Shown here: positions 8,032 to 16,387 of the stretch, in pieces | Numbering within the stretch: the stretch's first letter is position 1 | How the letters are laid out: each line of letters starts with the position of its first letter | IMG/VR virus record: IMGVR_UViG_3300029990_000049 | Coordinates: 1-25,772 of that record | Source of the DNA: a virus | Direction: 5' to 3' (one strand) | Length of the DNA stretch: 25,772 nucleotides | The notes under the pieces: model-generated | Databases searched by the model: none | Told to the model about the DNA's origin: nothing | Seen by the model: only the letters and a program-made list of their open reading frames with translations | Position numbers and translations under genes: made by a program

Positions 8032-8979
8032 TCAGTTTCCTTGCGAAGCCGCACCGGCGGTAGAGTTAGTGAAGATCAGCATTGGTTCGCTGGCACCGTG
8101 GTCGTAGTCCATGTTCAGACGTTCGTTGTTCAGTGCACTACGTGCGTCACGTTCGGTGATGTAGTGTGCAGCAACAGCACTCTGTACTTCTGCAAAACGA
8201 ATGGTACCACCGCCACCAGTTTGTCCGTCGATTTGAGTATCAACACCCCAGCAGACCATGGTCTCGTTGATAGCCGCATAACTGGCATCACCGTACTTCT
8301 TCTGGCAAGCGTTAGCCAACTCTTGCAGGTCGCCTTGGTTAAAGCTGCAACCAAGAACAGCCGACGAGTTGATGTAGGTGTTGGAAACAGGAACGCTACC
8401 TTCGCTAGTAGTGGAGACAGGCTGTGGGTTAAACAGGCTGTCACGACTTGGCACGAACGGTACTGGCAGTTCGTTACCATTCTCGTCACGAGTAATCTTG
8501 TTGACTTCCGGGTTGTAGCGAGAGAAGTCAATCAGACGCAGGTAGTAGAACACGTAAGCTTGGCCATCGAAACCGTTCTCGATAACCCGCAGTCGATACT
8601 TGCCACGGTTAATGTTGTCAAAATCGTTATCAACCGGACGGCAGGCAACCGGGATATGAACAAACAAGTTCATGTCGATTGGTTGGTGCTGGTTAACCTT
8701 CATGATGGTCACACCCAGCGGGTTCTGACCAATGGCATTAGCACCACGGATACCAACACCAAAATACTTCAGCTCGAAGTTAGTCGGCATCTTTGGCCCG
8801 ATAGATTCTTCGGCCATGATGTCGTAACGTTCATTGAGGGTGGAGTACTTTGGCAGGGTGAACCCTTGGCGCGTGGCCAGGCACTTCATGATAATGTTGC
8901 CGTAAGGCGTGTTGGTGGTTGTTTGTGTAGGTACTTCCGACCGGTTCTGGTCTTGAATTTCAGAGGCGGACAAAGCCAT
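8032..8979 (-). CDS. Putative virion structural protein (315 aa)
   Basis: ATG 8979 follows AAGGAATTC at a normal spacing. The 315-residue protein is soluble in character, with an alternating beta pattern (YRLRVIENGFDGQAYVFYY at about 128-146), a Ser/Thr/Pro-rich loop near residues 185-205, and a C-terminal Ala/Ser/Thr/Gly-rich end. There are no catalytic motifs. Its leader resembles those of the major capsid and portal-like genes. It sits in a minus-strand run with 2- and 11-bp gaps to its neighbours. I cannot name the family; tail sheath-, tube- or collar-associated roles are all possible. Confidence 0.6.
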   Translation of the reverse strand: MALSASEIQDQNRSEVPTQTTTNTPYGNIIMKCLATRQGFTLPKYSTLNERYDIMAEESIGPKMPTNFELKYFGVGIRGANAIGQNPLGVTIMKVNQHQPIDMNLFVHIPVACRPVDNDFDNINRGKYRLRVIENGFDGQAYVFYYLRLIDFSRYNPEVNKITRDENGNELPVPFVPSRDSLFNPQPVSTTSEGSVPVSNTYINSSAVLGCSFNQGDLQELANACQKKYGDASYAAINETMVCWGVDTQIDGQTGGGGTIRFAEVQSAVAAHYITERDARSALNNERLNMDYDHGASEPMLIFTNSTAGAASQGN

Positions 8980-8990
8980 GGGTGAATTCC

Positions 8991-9404
8991 TTATGAACGA
9001 ATAAGTTGGAAGCTTGATTTAAAGCGCATAGAATCTGAGGAGATCACCACTAAAACATTGTCACGATCGACTACCAACCGACTAATGTCTTCTTCTTGCA
9101 ACTCATGACCGGTTCGGCGATAAATCCAATCGGCCATGAGAGCTTTATTAGTTGTGATGTCGACATCGGAAGTCTTACGTGGTGGAATTACCAGGGACTT
9201 AAGTTTGTTAAGCCCTGATAGGTCTACCTTGCGTACTTCGTGATAGACTGTTTCTGAACCTGGTCTGCTAACCTGAAAGACATTGTTGCCTCTACGGTTA
9301 ACAGTTACCAAGTCGAATTGCGTTGCCGCAATGATGTCTTTATCAGTAATGCGCAAGTCTTCAAAGTATTTCTTTTTGATGAGCTGCGTGGCTTTGTTAC
9401 TCAT
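8991..9404 (-). CDS. Small unknown protein (137 aa) in structural run
   Basis: The gene starts 2 bases after the stop of the 762-aa gene and ends 11 bases before the 315-aa gene. Both spacings point to translational coupling. The 137-residue product is basic at the N-terminus (KKKYFEDLRITDKD) with a beta-like centre (FDLVTVNRRGNNVFQVSRP) and an ...EEDISRLVVDRDNVLVVISSD segment near the end. There is no membrane helix or known motif. The reading frame is credible because of length and tight packing; the function is unknown. Confidence 0.55.
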   Translation of the reverse strand: MSNKATQLIKKKYFEDLRITDKDIIAATQFDLVTVNRRGNNVFQVSRPGSETVYHEVRKVDLSGLNKLKSLVIPPRKTSDVDITTNKALMADWIYRRTGHELQEEDISRLVVDRDNVLVVISSDSMRFKSSFQLIRS

Positions 9405-9406
9405 GA

Positions 9407-11695
9407 CTAGTTACCATCCTTCTTAGGAGGAGTCTGTTTAGCCAACACTCCGTAATAAGTTTTAGGGAGGTTAAACGTGTCATCAGGCGGCGTCAACAAC
9501 CCGTAGTAAGTCCTTGGGATGTAGAACGTATCGTCAGGTGTGCCCAAAATGCCGTAATACGTGTCAGGTATTATGAAGTAGTTAATTGGGTCGTCATTAC
9601 CAATAGAACGGATGTACGAGTTATCTTGAACCTTAACAGTGTATTCAAAAGAGTGCTTGAACTTGTCAACACTCTTAATGAAGTTGTTATCTTTCAGCTT
9701 GATGGTCGAAGCCATGTCCGCTTCAATAGTAGGCCTATCTGGAAACAAAAAGGCCAATACAGATTCAAGTTCTCGGATACCGTCCATGTTGGATTGGACG
9801 TTAAGCATCACGTTTCCAAAGTCAGCATCAAGACTATTGCCAGGGCCTGTCAGTTTACTGTCACCAACTGACACTTCGTTTGGAAGTTCGGTAACACCGA
9901 TCTCATCAGCCATCTCTTTAATGAAATGGATGGTGTACGAAGAGAGCCGAGACATGATATCGATAAGGTCGCTTTGCTTGACCCGCATGTTTGGTTGGAT
10001 ATTGGTATCCCAGCCAGTCACACGTTTAAAGATATCCCAGGCAAACGTTTTGCACTCAGCCGCTGAGTAGTCAGAGAAGTCCAGGTTGTAATCACGCAAC
10101 AACAGATCGTACTTGGTATATTCGCCAAGCTTAACGAAACCTGAATCGTAAACTGTCTTAGTGGCGTTTTTAACTCGAGCACGTTTATTCAGATCGTAAA
10201 ACTGACTGTACATCTTCTTGTGTTTCCACATCGCCTCATAAACCTCAAAGGCGTACTGGACAAGATAGTCAGGGGCTACAAAGTTAGCAACTGGAAACCA
10301 AATGTTGCGGATATCGTAGGCAAGGTATTCGGGGTAAATAAAGTTCTTACCGCCAGCCTCATAGACGTCTGCAAGACTAGGTGGCTTAATTCGCATCACG
10401 TTCTGGTAATAAACTGGACCAATGTCAACAGGGTGGAACCCATTGCTATAATCGACCAGATACCGCCAAATGTGATACGCATCGGCAACTGTCATCTTGA
10501 TTTGTTTGCCAGTCTTTGGATCAGACACGACAACACGACCAGTGAACTTGTTATTGCCAACCAGATAGATCCATTCGTTATACACAACAGACATCAAAGT
10601 ATCAGCATGGCGGTTGGTGTAGTCACGCATGCTAGATTCTAAGACTTTAGTAGGTAGTTCCGAGTGAAGACTGTACTTACCACGTTCTAAGGCGTCCTGT
10701 TGATAGATGGCCGTTTGATCGTAGTTGTCCCTGGCTAACAACTGCTGTTTAAGAATAATCTGTTCAGTGGTGTTGTAGGTGGGTTCCCGGCCGTAGTCCT
10801 CAATGAGATTAAGGTTAAGACGGCGATACAACGGAGTTGGACTAAGATCTTCCAGCTGCGTTGCGGTACCTTCCACCATGTCAAACTTAGCCAGCGGAAT
10901 ATTTGCAATAGTCAGCAAATTCTCCATCAGCTTATTAAACGTCAACGTCTGCCCGGGGTTATTCTTAATCCAGGCAATGTTACGAAACAACCACATGGTT
11001 TGTTCGCGGTTAAGACTATTTTTATATTTGGAGAAATCCCCGTAGGAATCAATGTGGCTCCAGATATAAAAGTCATGACTGTGCCGAGTGTACATGTCTT
11101 CAATGCGAATTGTGTGAATTGCTTTGATGACGTCAGCCATAAGCAAACGGCTCATGGTAGGGAGAAACAAGTTATCCGTACCGATATATTCGTTGTTAAA
11201 AAGCTGACTGACTTCAGACTTAATAAAGTTTTGAAGCTTTGGAATTAACTGGTCCTCGTTCCACAATACTAACTTTTCATTGTACCGAAGAATCTTATAG
11301 TCATCGGCGGGAATCGTTTCCGCATAAGGGATCGGGGAGAGTATGCCGCGTATCAGTGTTGGTTGAGCTGGATAACGTTCGGTAAGCCGTTTAAACCAAT
11401 AACCGCCCTTAGCGTATTCACGGAAAGTAATCAGGTGAACACGCAGGTTCTCTTTGTTAAAGACGATTTCTTCGTCGTTATCCAGAGAGTTAACGGTCAT
11501 TGGTACGTCGGTCTCATGATAGTCCCCGTTAAGGTTCATGTAGTACCGCCAAGTAGCTTTATCTTCTTTTACAATATAACCCACACGCTCTAGGGCCTGG
11601 TTATATCGTTTTGCTAACGCCTCATTTTTGATAACCATGGTTCTTGCAAGGGAAAAGATGTCCCTGAAGTACCTGTCTTTATCAGCATTATTCAT
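9407..11695 (-). CDS. Large structural-type protein with three C-terminal TYYG repeats
   Basis: ATG 11695 opens a 762-residue frame, the first gene of a minus-strand run. The body is rich in Tyr, Asn, Asp and Trp, without signal peptide, membrane helix or enzymatic motifs; this is typical of large jumbo-phage virion proteins. Near the C-terminus two related segments, KLKDNNFIKSV and KVQDNSYIRSI, are followed by three exact-length 17-residue units (residues 707-757): FIIPDTYYGILGTPDDT, FYIPRTYYGLLTPPDDT and FNLPKTYYGVLAKQTPP. The same core occurs in the frameshift tail of the capsid gene. By position (between portal-like and tail-like genes) it may be a head-tail connection or tail component, but the family is not recognised. 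The start lies 25 bp from that of the divergent portal-like gene. Confidence 0.65.
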   Translation of the reverse strand: MNNADKDRYFRDIFSLARTMVIKNEALAKRYNQALERVGYIVKEDKATWRYYMNLNGDYHETDVPMTVNSLDNDEEIVFNKENLRVHLITFREYAKGGYWFKRLTERYPAQPTLIRGILSPIPYAETIPADDYKILRYNEKLVLWNEDQLIPKLQNFIKSEVSQLFNNEYIGTDNLFLPTMSRLLMADVIKAIHTIRIEDMYTRHSHDFYIWSHIDSYGDFSKYKNSLNREQTMWLFRNIAWIKNNPGQTLTFNKLMENLLTIANIPLAKFDMVEGTATQLEDLSPTPLYRRLNLNLIEDYGREPTYNTTEQIILKQQLLARDNYDQTAIYQQDALERGKYSLHSELPTKVLESSMRDYTNRHADTLMSVVYNEWIYLVGNNKFTGRVVVSDPKTGKQIKMTVADAYHIWRYLVDYSNGFHPVDIGPVYYQNVMRIKPPSLADVYEAGGKNFIYPEYLAYDIRNIWFPVANFVAPDYLVQYAFEVYEAMWKHKKMYSQFYDLNKRARVKNATKTVYDSGFVKLGEYTKYDLLLRDYNLDFSDYSAAECKTFAWDIFKRVTGWDTNIQPNMRVKQSDLIDIMSRLSSYTIHFIKEMADEIGVTELPNEVSVGDSKLTGPGNSLDADFGNVMLNVQSNMDGIRELESVLAFLFPDRPTIEADMASTIKLKDNNFIKSVDKFKHSFEYTVKVQDNSYIRSIGNDDPINYFIIPDTYYGILGTPDDTFYIPRTYYGLLTPPDDTFNLPKTYYGVLAKQTPPKKDGN
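9425..9577 (-). repeat. Three tandem 51-bp units encoding the TYYG repeat
   Basis: Three adjacent 17-codon units share F-x-(I/L)-P-x-T-Y-Y-G-(I/V/L)-L. Codons for the invariant residues differ between units (TAT TAC GGC, TAC TAC GGG, TAT TAC GGA). The repeat is therefore old and kept at the protein level, not a recent DNA duplication. Confidence 0.9.
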
Positions 11696-11720
11696 AAGTT
11701 AACTCGCTAAGGGAATTCAC

Positions 11721-14700
11721 ATGTCGTATAGATCTAGGTCCACTACGGTGGGCAATACCCCCGTAGATATCACTCAGGTACGGCAAAACTTTAGTAACAT
11801 GCCTACGTATATTCGGTCCACTCTTCGCAACGCTGTTCCTCTTAATGGCGTGTCACCAGAAAAAGGTGATGTTGGCGGTGTAGAAACCGTTAACCAATAT
11901 AAGTTACAGCGTCTCAGTGACGTTTTAAGCAACAACATCAATGCGGTGACTGACCTACGTGCCATTACGCCGTATGTGGACAAAGCAGAGCTGATTTGGG
12001 ACACTATCTTGCTTTACCCTAACGGTAAGCAGGACAAGATTCTTACGTACAGCACGCTGCCTTCCAAGCTGAAGAACGTCGCATTGCATACAGAACTGCT
12101 TAAGGTGTGGGAAGAATACTTCACCAACGACTATAAGATCGAGGAAGATCTTAGCAAAATGATTAAGGATATCCTCTGGAATACGGGGAGTTACGTCCTT
12201 TTTAATCTTAGTCGTCCTGGTCTTGATTACCTGATTAATGGTAGTGAAGTTGACCCTAAACACAATTCTGAAAATGAGCCTCTTGACGCCAAAGCTAGAG
12301 AAGGTGCCGAGGCTTTCCAGCTTTACGAGCGTAAGTTCCGTGAAGCAGCTATGAACGAGTTTAACAACTCGTTTGCAAACGACCCTACCAATAACAAGGT
12401 AAAGGTTCGTAACCTCGGTAAATTCATTAAAGACCCTAACAAGAAAGCCGCCCCGTCTGTTATTAACGGTTTGGAGCGCTTGCTTAAGGATGCCGGGTCT
12501 GTTCAGGAAGACGAGTATCGTCTGTTTGATAATGAGTTTGACCCTTCCAACGATATTGATATCACAATTACGGATAACCCTGCTTGCTTGTTCCTACCTC
12601 GCTTTCACCAGAAGCGTCGAGAAGAGCAACTGGGTAGTGTAGTTGGTCAAGAAAACATCAACATGATGGTGGAACGCGCTCTTAAGAAAGACAAAGATCG
12701 CGATCCAATCGGTCCTAACGACACAGACAAAAAAAGAAAGAAGGCTGCTCCATCTGACGCGACTACCCAAAACCTGGATTCGCATCAGGTTGCTGAGATT
12801 GCGCGGGAACTTTACCCAAGCCGAAACATTCGTTCTCAATCGATGCAGTTTGTTAAAAGCATTGATACTCTGTCAGTAGCACCTTACGGTCGTGGGTTGG
12901 TTTTCCATATCCCTAGTGAGGCATGTATCCCTATTCATCGTAATGGTGTACGCCGGGCGAATCCGGATATCATTGTTCTGATGGATCGTGATACTGGTGA
13001 GTTCCTTAAGAACACTACCGACCCTGAGTACTATCAGTCCACTTCAGCTGTTAGAGGCGGGCTCAGTAACAAGAACAAGACTGGTAGCGAGAACGCTATC
13101 ATCTCTAGTCTTCGTACTGTTCAGTCTGGTAAACCATGTGATTTCGACATGCGTGAGTTTGCAGACATTAACCGGTCTAACCTCATTCGTCAGTTCACGT
13201 CGGCTGTTATTAGCGACAAGGCTGATTCGGTAAGCATTACTCTGGACGAGGAAGTCAACAAGATCTTCTTGTCTCGTATGTTTGCTAAACAGGGTGTTCG
13301 TTGCTTGTATATCCCTGGTGAGGCTATTACCTACATGGCGCTGAAGTATAGCGAACTTGGTACCGGTCAATCGCTTACACAACTGGCTAAGATGCATATT
13401 GCCCGTCTGGCTGCTTTTGACGTCGCTGACACCCTGGCTAACCTCGAGGCTGCGCAACCCCATACGTTGATGAACATCACGCATGGTAAAGAGGATGGGG
13501 ACCCTGAGAACACGGCTGCTATTGCACGGGCTTCGTTCTACGATAACAACCCTGGTCTTCATAGTCTGATTTCCTCTGCACAGCTTTCAGTACCAAGCAT
13601 TGTGGAATCGATGCGTAACTCGTCGTTGACTATTAAAGTTAACGCCGGTGATAACCCATTGGTAGCCGTTCCTGAAATCGACATGCAGCATATGGAGAAG
13701 AACCACTTTAAACCGGTGGATGACACTTCGCGTCAAAAAGTTATGAATGACATTGCTAACTACTTCCACACTCCTCGCAGTTGGTTGGACGTTAGTGACG
13801 ATTCTAATAACTTCAAGATTGAAGCAATTACTGAACACGACATGGTTGTTAACCAAGCTGCTAACTGGCAGGATACCTTGGCTGACTTCGTTGTGGACTT
13901 CATGCGTAAACATACTCGTGTAAACGAGCCTCTGTTGAACGCATTGGTCGAAGTAATTGTAAAAAACAAGAAGCTTTGGAAGCCAGAAGGTAGTAAAGAA
14001 ACTATCGCTGGTGATGAGGGTCAAGTTGTAAACATGTTGTTGGCTGACTTCTTTACTGCGGTTAAGGTTAGTTTCCCTATTCCGTCCAGCATTGAGTCTA
14101 CTGACAAACTGAAGAACCAGTTGGAAGCTGTTGATGCACTGGTTACTAAGTGGATGGAGATTGCAAGTGGTGGGGCTATCCTCACTGACATCGCTACCGG
14201 CCTTGGATTTACCGATGGCAAGGCAAGCGGTGAAACAATCCTCAAACATGTTAAAGCTTACTTTTACACCGAAGCATTTAAACGTTACAACATTCCAATG
14301 CCATTTGACGATGTTGTCAATGATGGTAAGAGTGGTGGTATTGCTTCTCTGGTACATGGTATTATTCATCAGCAGGCTAACTCGCAAGAGTTCTTTGTTC
14401 AATACATGACCGAGAAACTCAAGAATGATAAATCATTCCTGAAGTCTCACAAGGCTTTGCTGGATAAGCTGCGCAGCGACATTGATGAAGCCAGCGGCGA
14501 AGAAGAAGAAACTCAAGATGGTGGTTTAGACGGCGAGACTAGTCTGACTGGTGATGTTGAACCAGGTACTGGTGGCGATAACCTCGACGTTGATGCAGAA
14601 CCTCCTGCTGAAGAAGAGGAAACTGAGGAGACTGGTGATACCAAACCAGGTACTGAAGAAGGCGAAGAAACTGGTACTGATGAACCCGCTGACGACGGTA

Positions 14701-14759
14701 ACTCTGGTAGCAGTGATCCAACTTCTCCAGACTACAACCCTTGGAAAGGCAAAAAATAA
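11721..14759 (+). CDS. Putative portal protein with acidic C-terminal tail
   Basis: ATG 11721 follows AAGGGAATTC. The 1012-residue product fits the portal plan seen in large myoviruses. It has an N-terminal helical part with a long alpha/beta core, a charged linker near 325-345 (DKKRKKA), the segment YIPGEAITYMALKYSELGTG near residue 529, a long helix after it (AKMHIARLAAFDVADTLANL), and FHTPRSWLDVSDDSNNF near residue 681 followed by more helices. From about residue 921 the tail is very acidic and repetitive, with two GDxxPGT copies, ending in PDYNPWKGKK. In phiKZ and 201phi2-1 the portal lies a few genes from the major capsid gene, as here. A portal forms the dodecameric DNA channel at one head vertex. 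A different large head protein is the main alternative. Confidence 0.6.
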   Translation: MSYRSRSTTVGNTPVDITQVRQNFSNMPTYIRSTLRNAVPLNGVSPEKGDVGGVETVNQYKLQRLSDVLSNNINAVTDLRAITPYVDKAELIWDTILLYPNGKQDKILTYSTLPSKLKNVALHTELLKVWEEYFTNDYKIEEDLSKMIKDILWNTGSYVLFNLSRPGLDYLINGSEVDPKHNSENEPLDAKAREGAEAFQLYERKFREAAMNEFNNSFANDPTNNKVKVRNLGKFIKDPNKKAAPSVINGLERLLKDAGSVQEDEYRLFDNEFDPSNDIDITITDNPACLFLPRFHQKRREEQLGSVVGQENINMMVERALKKDKDRDPIGPNDTDKKRKKAAPSDATTQNLDSHQVAEIARELYPSRNIRSQSMQFVKSIDTLSVAPYGRGLVFHIPSEACIPIHRNGVRRANPDIIVLMDRDTGEFLKNTTDPEYYQSTSAVRGGLSNKNKTGSENAIISSLRTVQSGKPCDFDMREFADINRSNLIRQFTSAVISDKADSVSITLDEEVNKIFLSRMFAKQGVRCLYIPGEAITYMALKYSELGTGQSLTQLAKMHIARLAAFDVADTLANLEAAQPHTLMNITHGKEDGDPENTAAIARASFYDNNPGLHSLISSAQLSVPSIVESMRNSSLTIKVNAGDNPLVAVPEIDMQHMEKNHFKPVDDTSRQKVMNDIANYFHTPRSWLDVSDDSNNFKIEAITEHDMVVNQAANWQDTLADFVVDFMRKHTRVNEPLLNALVEVIVKNKKLWKPEGSKETIAGDEGQVVNMLLADFFTAVKVSFPIPSSIESTDKLKNQLEAVDALVTKWMEIASGGAILTDIATGLGFTDGKASGETILKHVKAYFYTEAFKRYNIPMPFDDVVNDGKSGGIASLVHGIIHQQANSQEFFVQYMTEKLKNDKSFLKSHKALLDKLRSDIDEASGEEEETQDGGLDGETSLTGDVEPGTGGDNLDVDAEPPAEEEETEETGDTKPGTEEGEETGTDEPADDGNSGSSDPTSPDYNPWKGKK

Positions 14760-14771
14760 AAGACTAGAGAC

Positions 14772-14805
14772 TACTACTCCTACCGCTTGCGCGGTAGGAG
14801 TAGTA
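14772..14805. terminator. Strong bidirectional hairpin terminator
   Basis: A perfect 15-bp stem closed by a TTGC tetraloop lies 13 bases after the portal-like stop and 7 bases from the stop of the convergent minus-strand gene. T-rich sequence follows on the plus strand (ATCTTTTATTTG) and on the minus strand (CTCTAGTCTTTT), so it should work in both directions. Confidence 0.88.
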
Positions 14806-14811
14806 TATCTT

Positions 14812-15723
14812 TTATTTGTTTACGTTTGCCAGAACCCAGTGGACATTTGGCATGTCTTTGAGATCGTGCAGCTCAGTTACGGCGATCATGCCAGGAACTT
14901 GTTCTTCGGTTGCAAACAAGATCAAAGCGCTTTCGTTGTAGCCGAACTCTTCCGGCTCGTGCATTGTTGCCAGGTTGGTGATGAACGCCATGAAGTTCTT
15001 GGCAAACTCTTGTGCGTCGCCGAAAGCTTCTGGCCAGTTACCGGCCTGAAACACGTTGTGCAAATGACCAACCACAGTTTCTGGTTTGATAGTTGCCGTT
15101 TCGTCGGTGTATTCCAGGATATCGGTGAGTTTCACTACCATTGGAAAGGTGGTAGGGATTTCGTCACCCTGGTCGAGTTGGACTTCGGTGGCGATCTTGT
15201 TCAAACGATCGAAGTCGATCTTGTGAAACAGGGCCATTGCTTCGTCAACTTCCACCGGCGTTGGTTCGAAAGTTTTGTTGACGTACAGGTAAGCCCAGTA
15301 CTGCGTCTTGGCGCCTTGCGCGGCATTCATGCTGGCGATGGAGTCGATGACGTTGTTGGTGTTTGGTGGTGCCATGAAGAAGATGCAGTTTTCGGAGAAA
15401 GCTTCTGCTTCGTTCATGTCCAGGATGTTCAGCAGTGTCGCGGTGATACGCTCCAACAGGTTTTCCAGCCGCAGGAAGTCTTTAGGCCAGTTACCGACCC
15501 GGCGGATATCTGCAAAGGCTTGTGCGATAACAGAGACGTCCACGTAGGGATGTCCGGTGTCACCACGTTCTTTGAAAAGCAGGCGGCCAGGAATGGTAAT
15601 TGGAAAACTGTTAAAACGTGGGATCTCGCCAGTGTCCAGGAACGCGTCCAGGACCGGGCGGCTGAAAGTGAATACTTTCTGGAAATCTTCTTGGGAGGCA
15701 AACTTTGGTTGTGCATTTTCCAC
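14812..15723 (-). CDS. Unknown protein (303 aa), GTG start
   Basis: The start is GTG at 15723, with AGGAG about 8 bases upstream; no better ATG lies nearby. The 303-residue protein is acidic and mostly helical in appearance, with several Asn-Trp-Pro segments (VGNWPKDFL near 76-84 and AGNWPEAFGD near 230-239). These sit in similar surroundings and hint at an internal duplication. No signal peptide, membrane helix or catalytic signature is visible. G+C looks higher than in neighbours, and codons are more like those of the capsid gene, which suggests good expression. A terminator upstream and another downstream imply its own transcript. The function is unknown; a virion or scaffold-type role is possible. 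Confidence 0.6.
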   Translation of the reverse strand: MENAQPKFASQEDFQKVFTFSRPVLDAFLDTGEIPRFNSFPITIPGRLLFKERGDTGHPYVDVSVIAQAFADIRRVGNWPKDFLRLENLLERITATLLNILDMNEAEAFSENCIFFMAPPNTNNVIDSIASMNAAQGAKTQYWAYLYVNKTFEPTPVEVDEAMALFHKIDFDRLNKIATEVQLDQGDEIPTTFPMVVKLTDILEYTDETATIKPETVVGHLHNVFQAGNWPEAFGDAQEFAKNFMAFITNLATMHEPEEFGYNESALILFATEEQVPGMIAVTELHDLKDMPNVHWVLANVNK

Positions 15724-15767
15724 GGTGTTTCTCCTGATTTAAAATCGTTGGTTTTTTACTAAAAAGA

Positions 15768-15787
15768 AAAGCCCCAGTTAGGGCTTT
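15768..15787 (-). terminator. Rho-independent terminator after the 150-aa gene
   Basis: On the minus strand AAAGCCC pairs with GGGCTTT (7 bp, 6-base loop) and is followed by a T-rich run (TCTTTTTAG). This is a classical intrinsic terminator between the 150-aa gene and the 303-aa gene. Confidence 0.8.
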
Positions 15788-15798
15788 CCCGGATGGGA

Positions 15799-16251
15799 CT
15801 ATTTGACGTCACGAGCTTTCCAAGCGTCATAACCTTCTTTTACTTTTGCTTGCAGCTCTGCCAGCTTTTCTGGAGATACCAGATCAACTGCTTGCAGCTT
15901 ACCGTCGACCAGGAAATGGACGTCGGAGATGAAGCTTGCTGTGATGATGTTGGTGGATTGGTTTTCGTTGTAGTCGAGAATGGATTGCTCCATGGTTTTG
16001 TCAAACTTCTCAACTACACCGCCGCAGCTATCACGGCTGATATGTGGCAGGTTGAACGAGTCGACGTACATCGCGTTAAGCGAGAAGTAACGCGCATCGT
16101 GCAGGCTAACGGTGAATTCTTTATTGCCGGTAACCAGTTTAGCGAGACCGAAGATATTGCGCATACCGCCGCACGCATGGTCATCTTTGCAAGAACCGGC
16201 GGAGGTGTTTACTGCGGCCAGTACTGCTGCGAAATTGTTAACTACTTGCAT
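15799..16251 (-). CDS. Unknown small protein (150 aa)
   Basis: ATG 16251 is preceded by CAGGAG at good spacing. The 150-residue protein has three cysteines near its start and middle (CKDDHAC near residues 21-27 and SCGG near 75-78), which could bind metal or form disulfides. It has a beta-like centre and a helical, charged C-terminus (KLAELQAKVKEGYDAWKARD). No signal peptide or membrane helix is clear. It is flanked by terminators on both sides, so it is probably a single-gene transcript, and its codon use is relatively G+C rich. I do not recognise the family; an abundant small virion or accessory protein is a possibility. Confidence 0.55.
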   Translation of the reverse strand: MQVVNNFAAVLAAVNTSAGSCKDDHACGGMRNIFGLAKLVTGNKEFTVSLHDARYFSLNAMYVDSFNLPHISRDSCGGVVEKFDKTMEQSILDYNENQSTNIITASFISDVHFLVDGKLQAVDLVSPEKLAELQAKVKEGYDAWKARDVK

Positions 16252-16387
16252 GATAGAACTCCTGATTAGTAATCAAATGATTTACTGTTGTTATCTACCC
16301 AAGTAATATAGACTTGAACCATTTCAAAAGTTAAAACAATAGTGTATAACTCTACTGGCCTTTGTGGGCCAGTAGAGTTATTTACAG
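16252..16387 (-). promoter_or_regulatory. Intergenic region with probable promoter for the 150-aa gene
   Basis: These 136 AT-rich bases hold the hairpin that ends the upstream 783-aa gene, then leader sequence for the 150-aa gene. A GTCTATATTAC stretch (around 16305-16315, minus strand) is a possible promoter core, but phage promoter consensus is not known here and no start site can be fixed. Confidence 0.3.
16347..16380 (-). terminator. Hairpin terminator after the 783-aa gene
   Basis: A perfect 14-bp stem, TAACTCTACTGGCC with its complement, and a 6-base loop lie 8 bases past the 783-aa stop. The following minus-strand sequence is AT-rich (ACACTATTGTTTT) but lacks an uninterrupted T run. 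Confidence 0.7.

Noticed and set aside
8041-8985. 314-codon plus-strand frame
   Set aside because: Antisense to the 315-aa gene over its whole length, with low-complexity Val/Thr-rich product and no start signals.
13587-14402. 271-codon minus-strand frame
   Set aside because: Antisense inside the portal-like gene; product composition is not protein-like and there is no ribosome-binding site.
14738-14766. A-rich slippery sequence at the end of the portal-like gene
   Set aside because: The in-phase heptamer is C AAA AAA, not X XXY YYZ, and the -1 frame encodes no TYYG-like tail.
14551-15762. 403-codon plus-strand frame
   Set aside because: It starts inside the portal-like tail, reads through a strong terminator hairpin and then antisense to the 303-aa gene; it is a compositional shadow.
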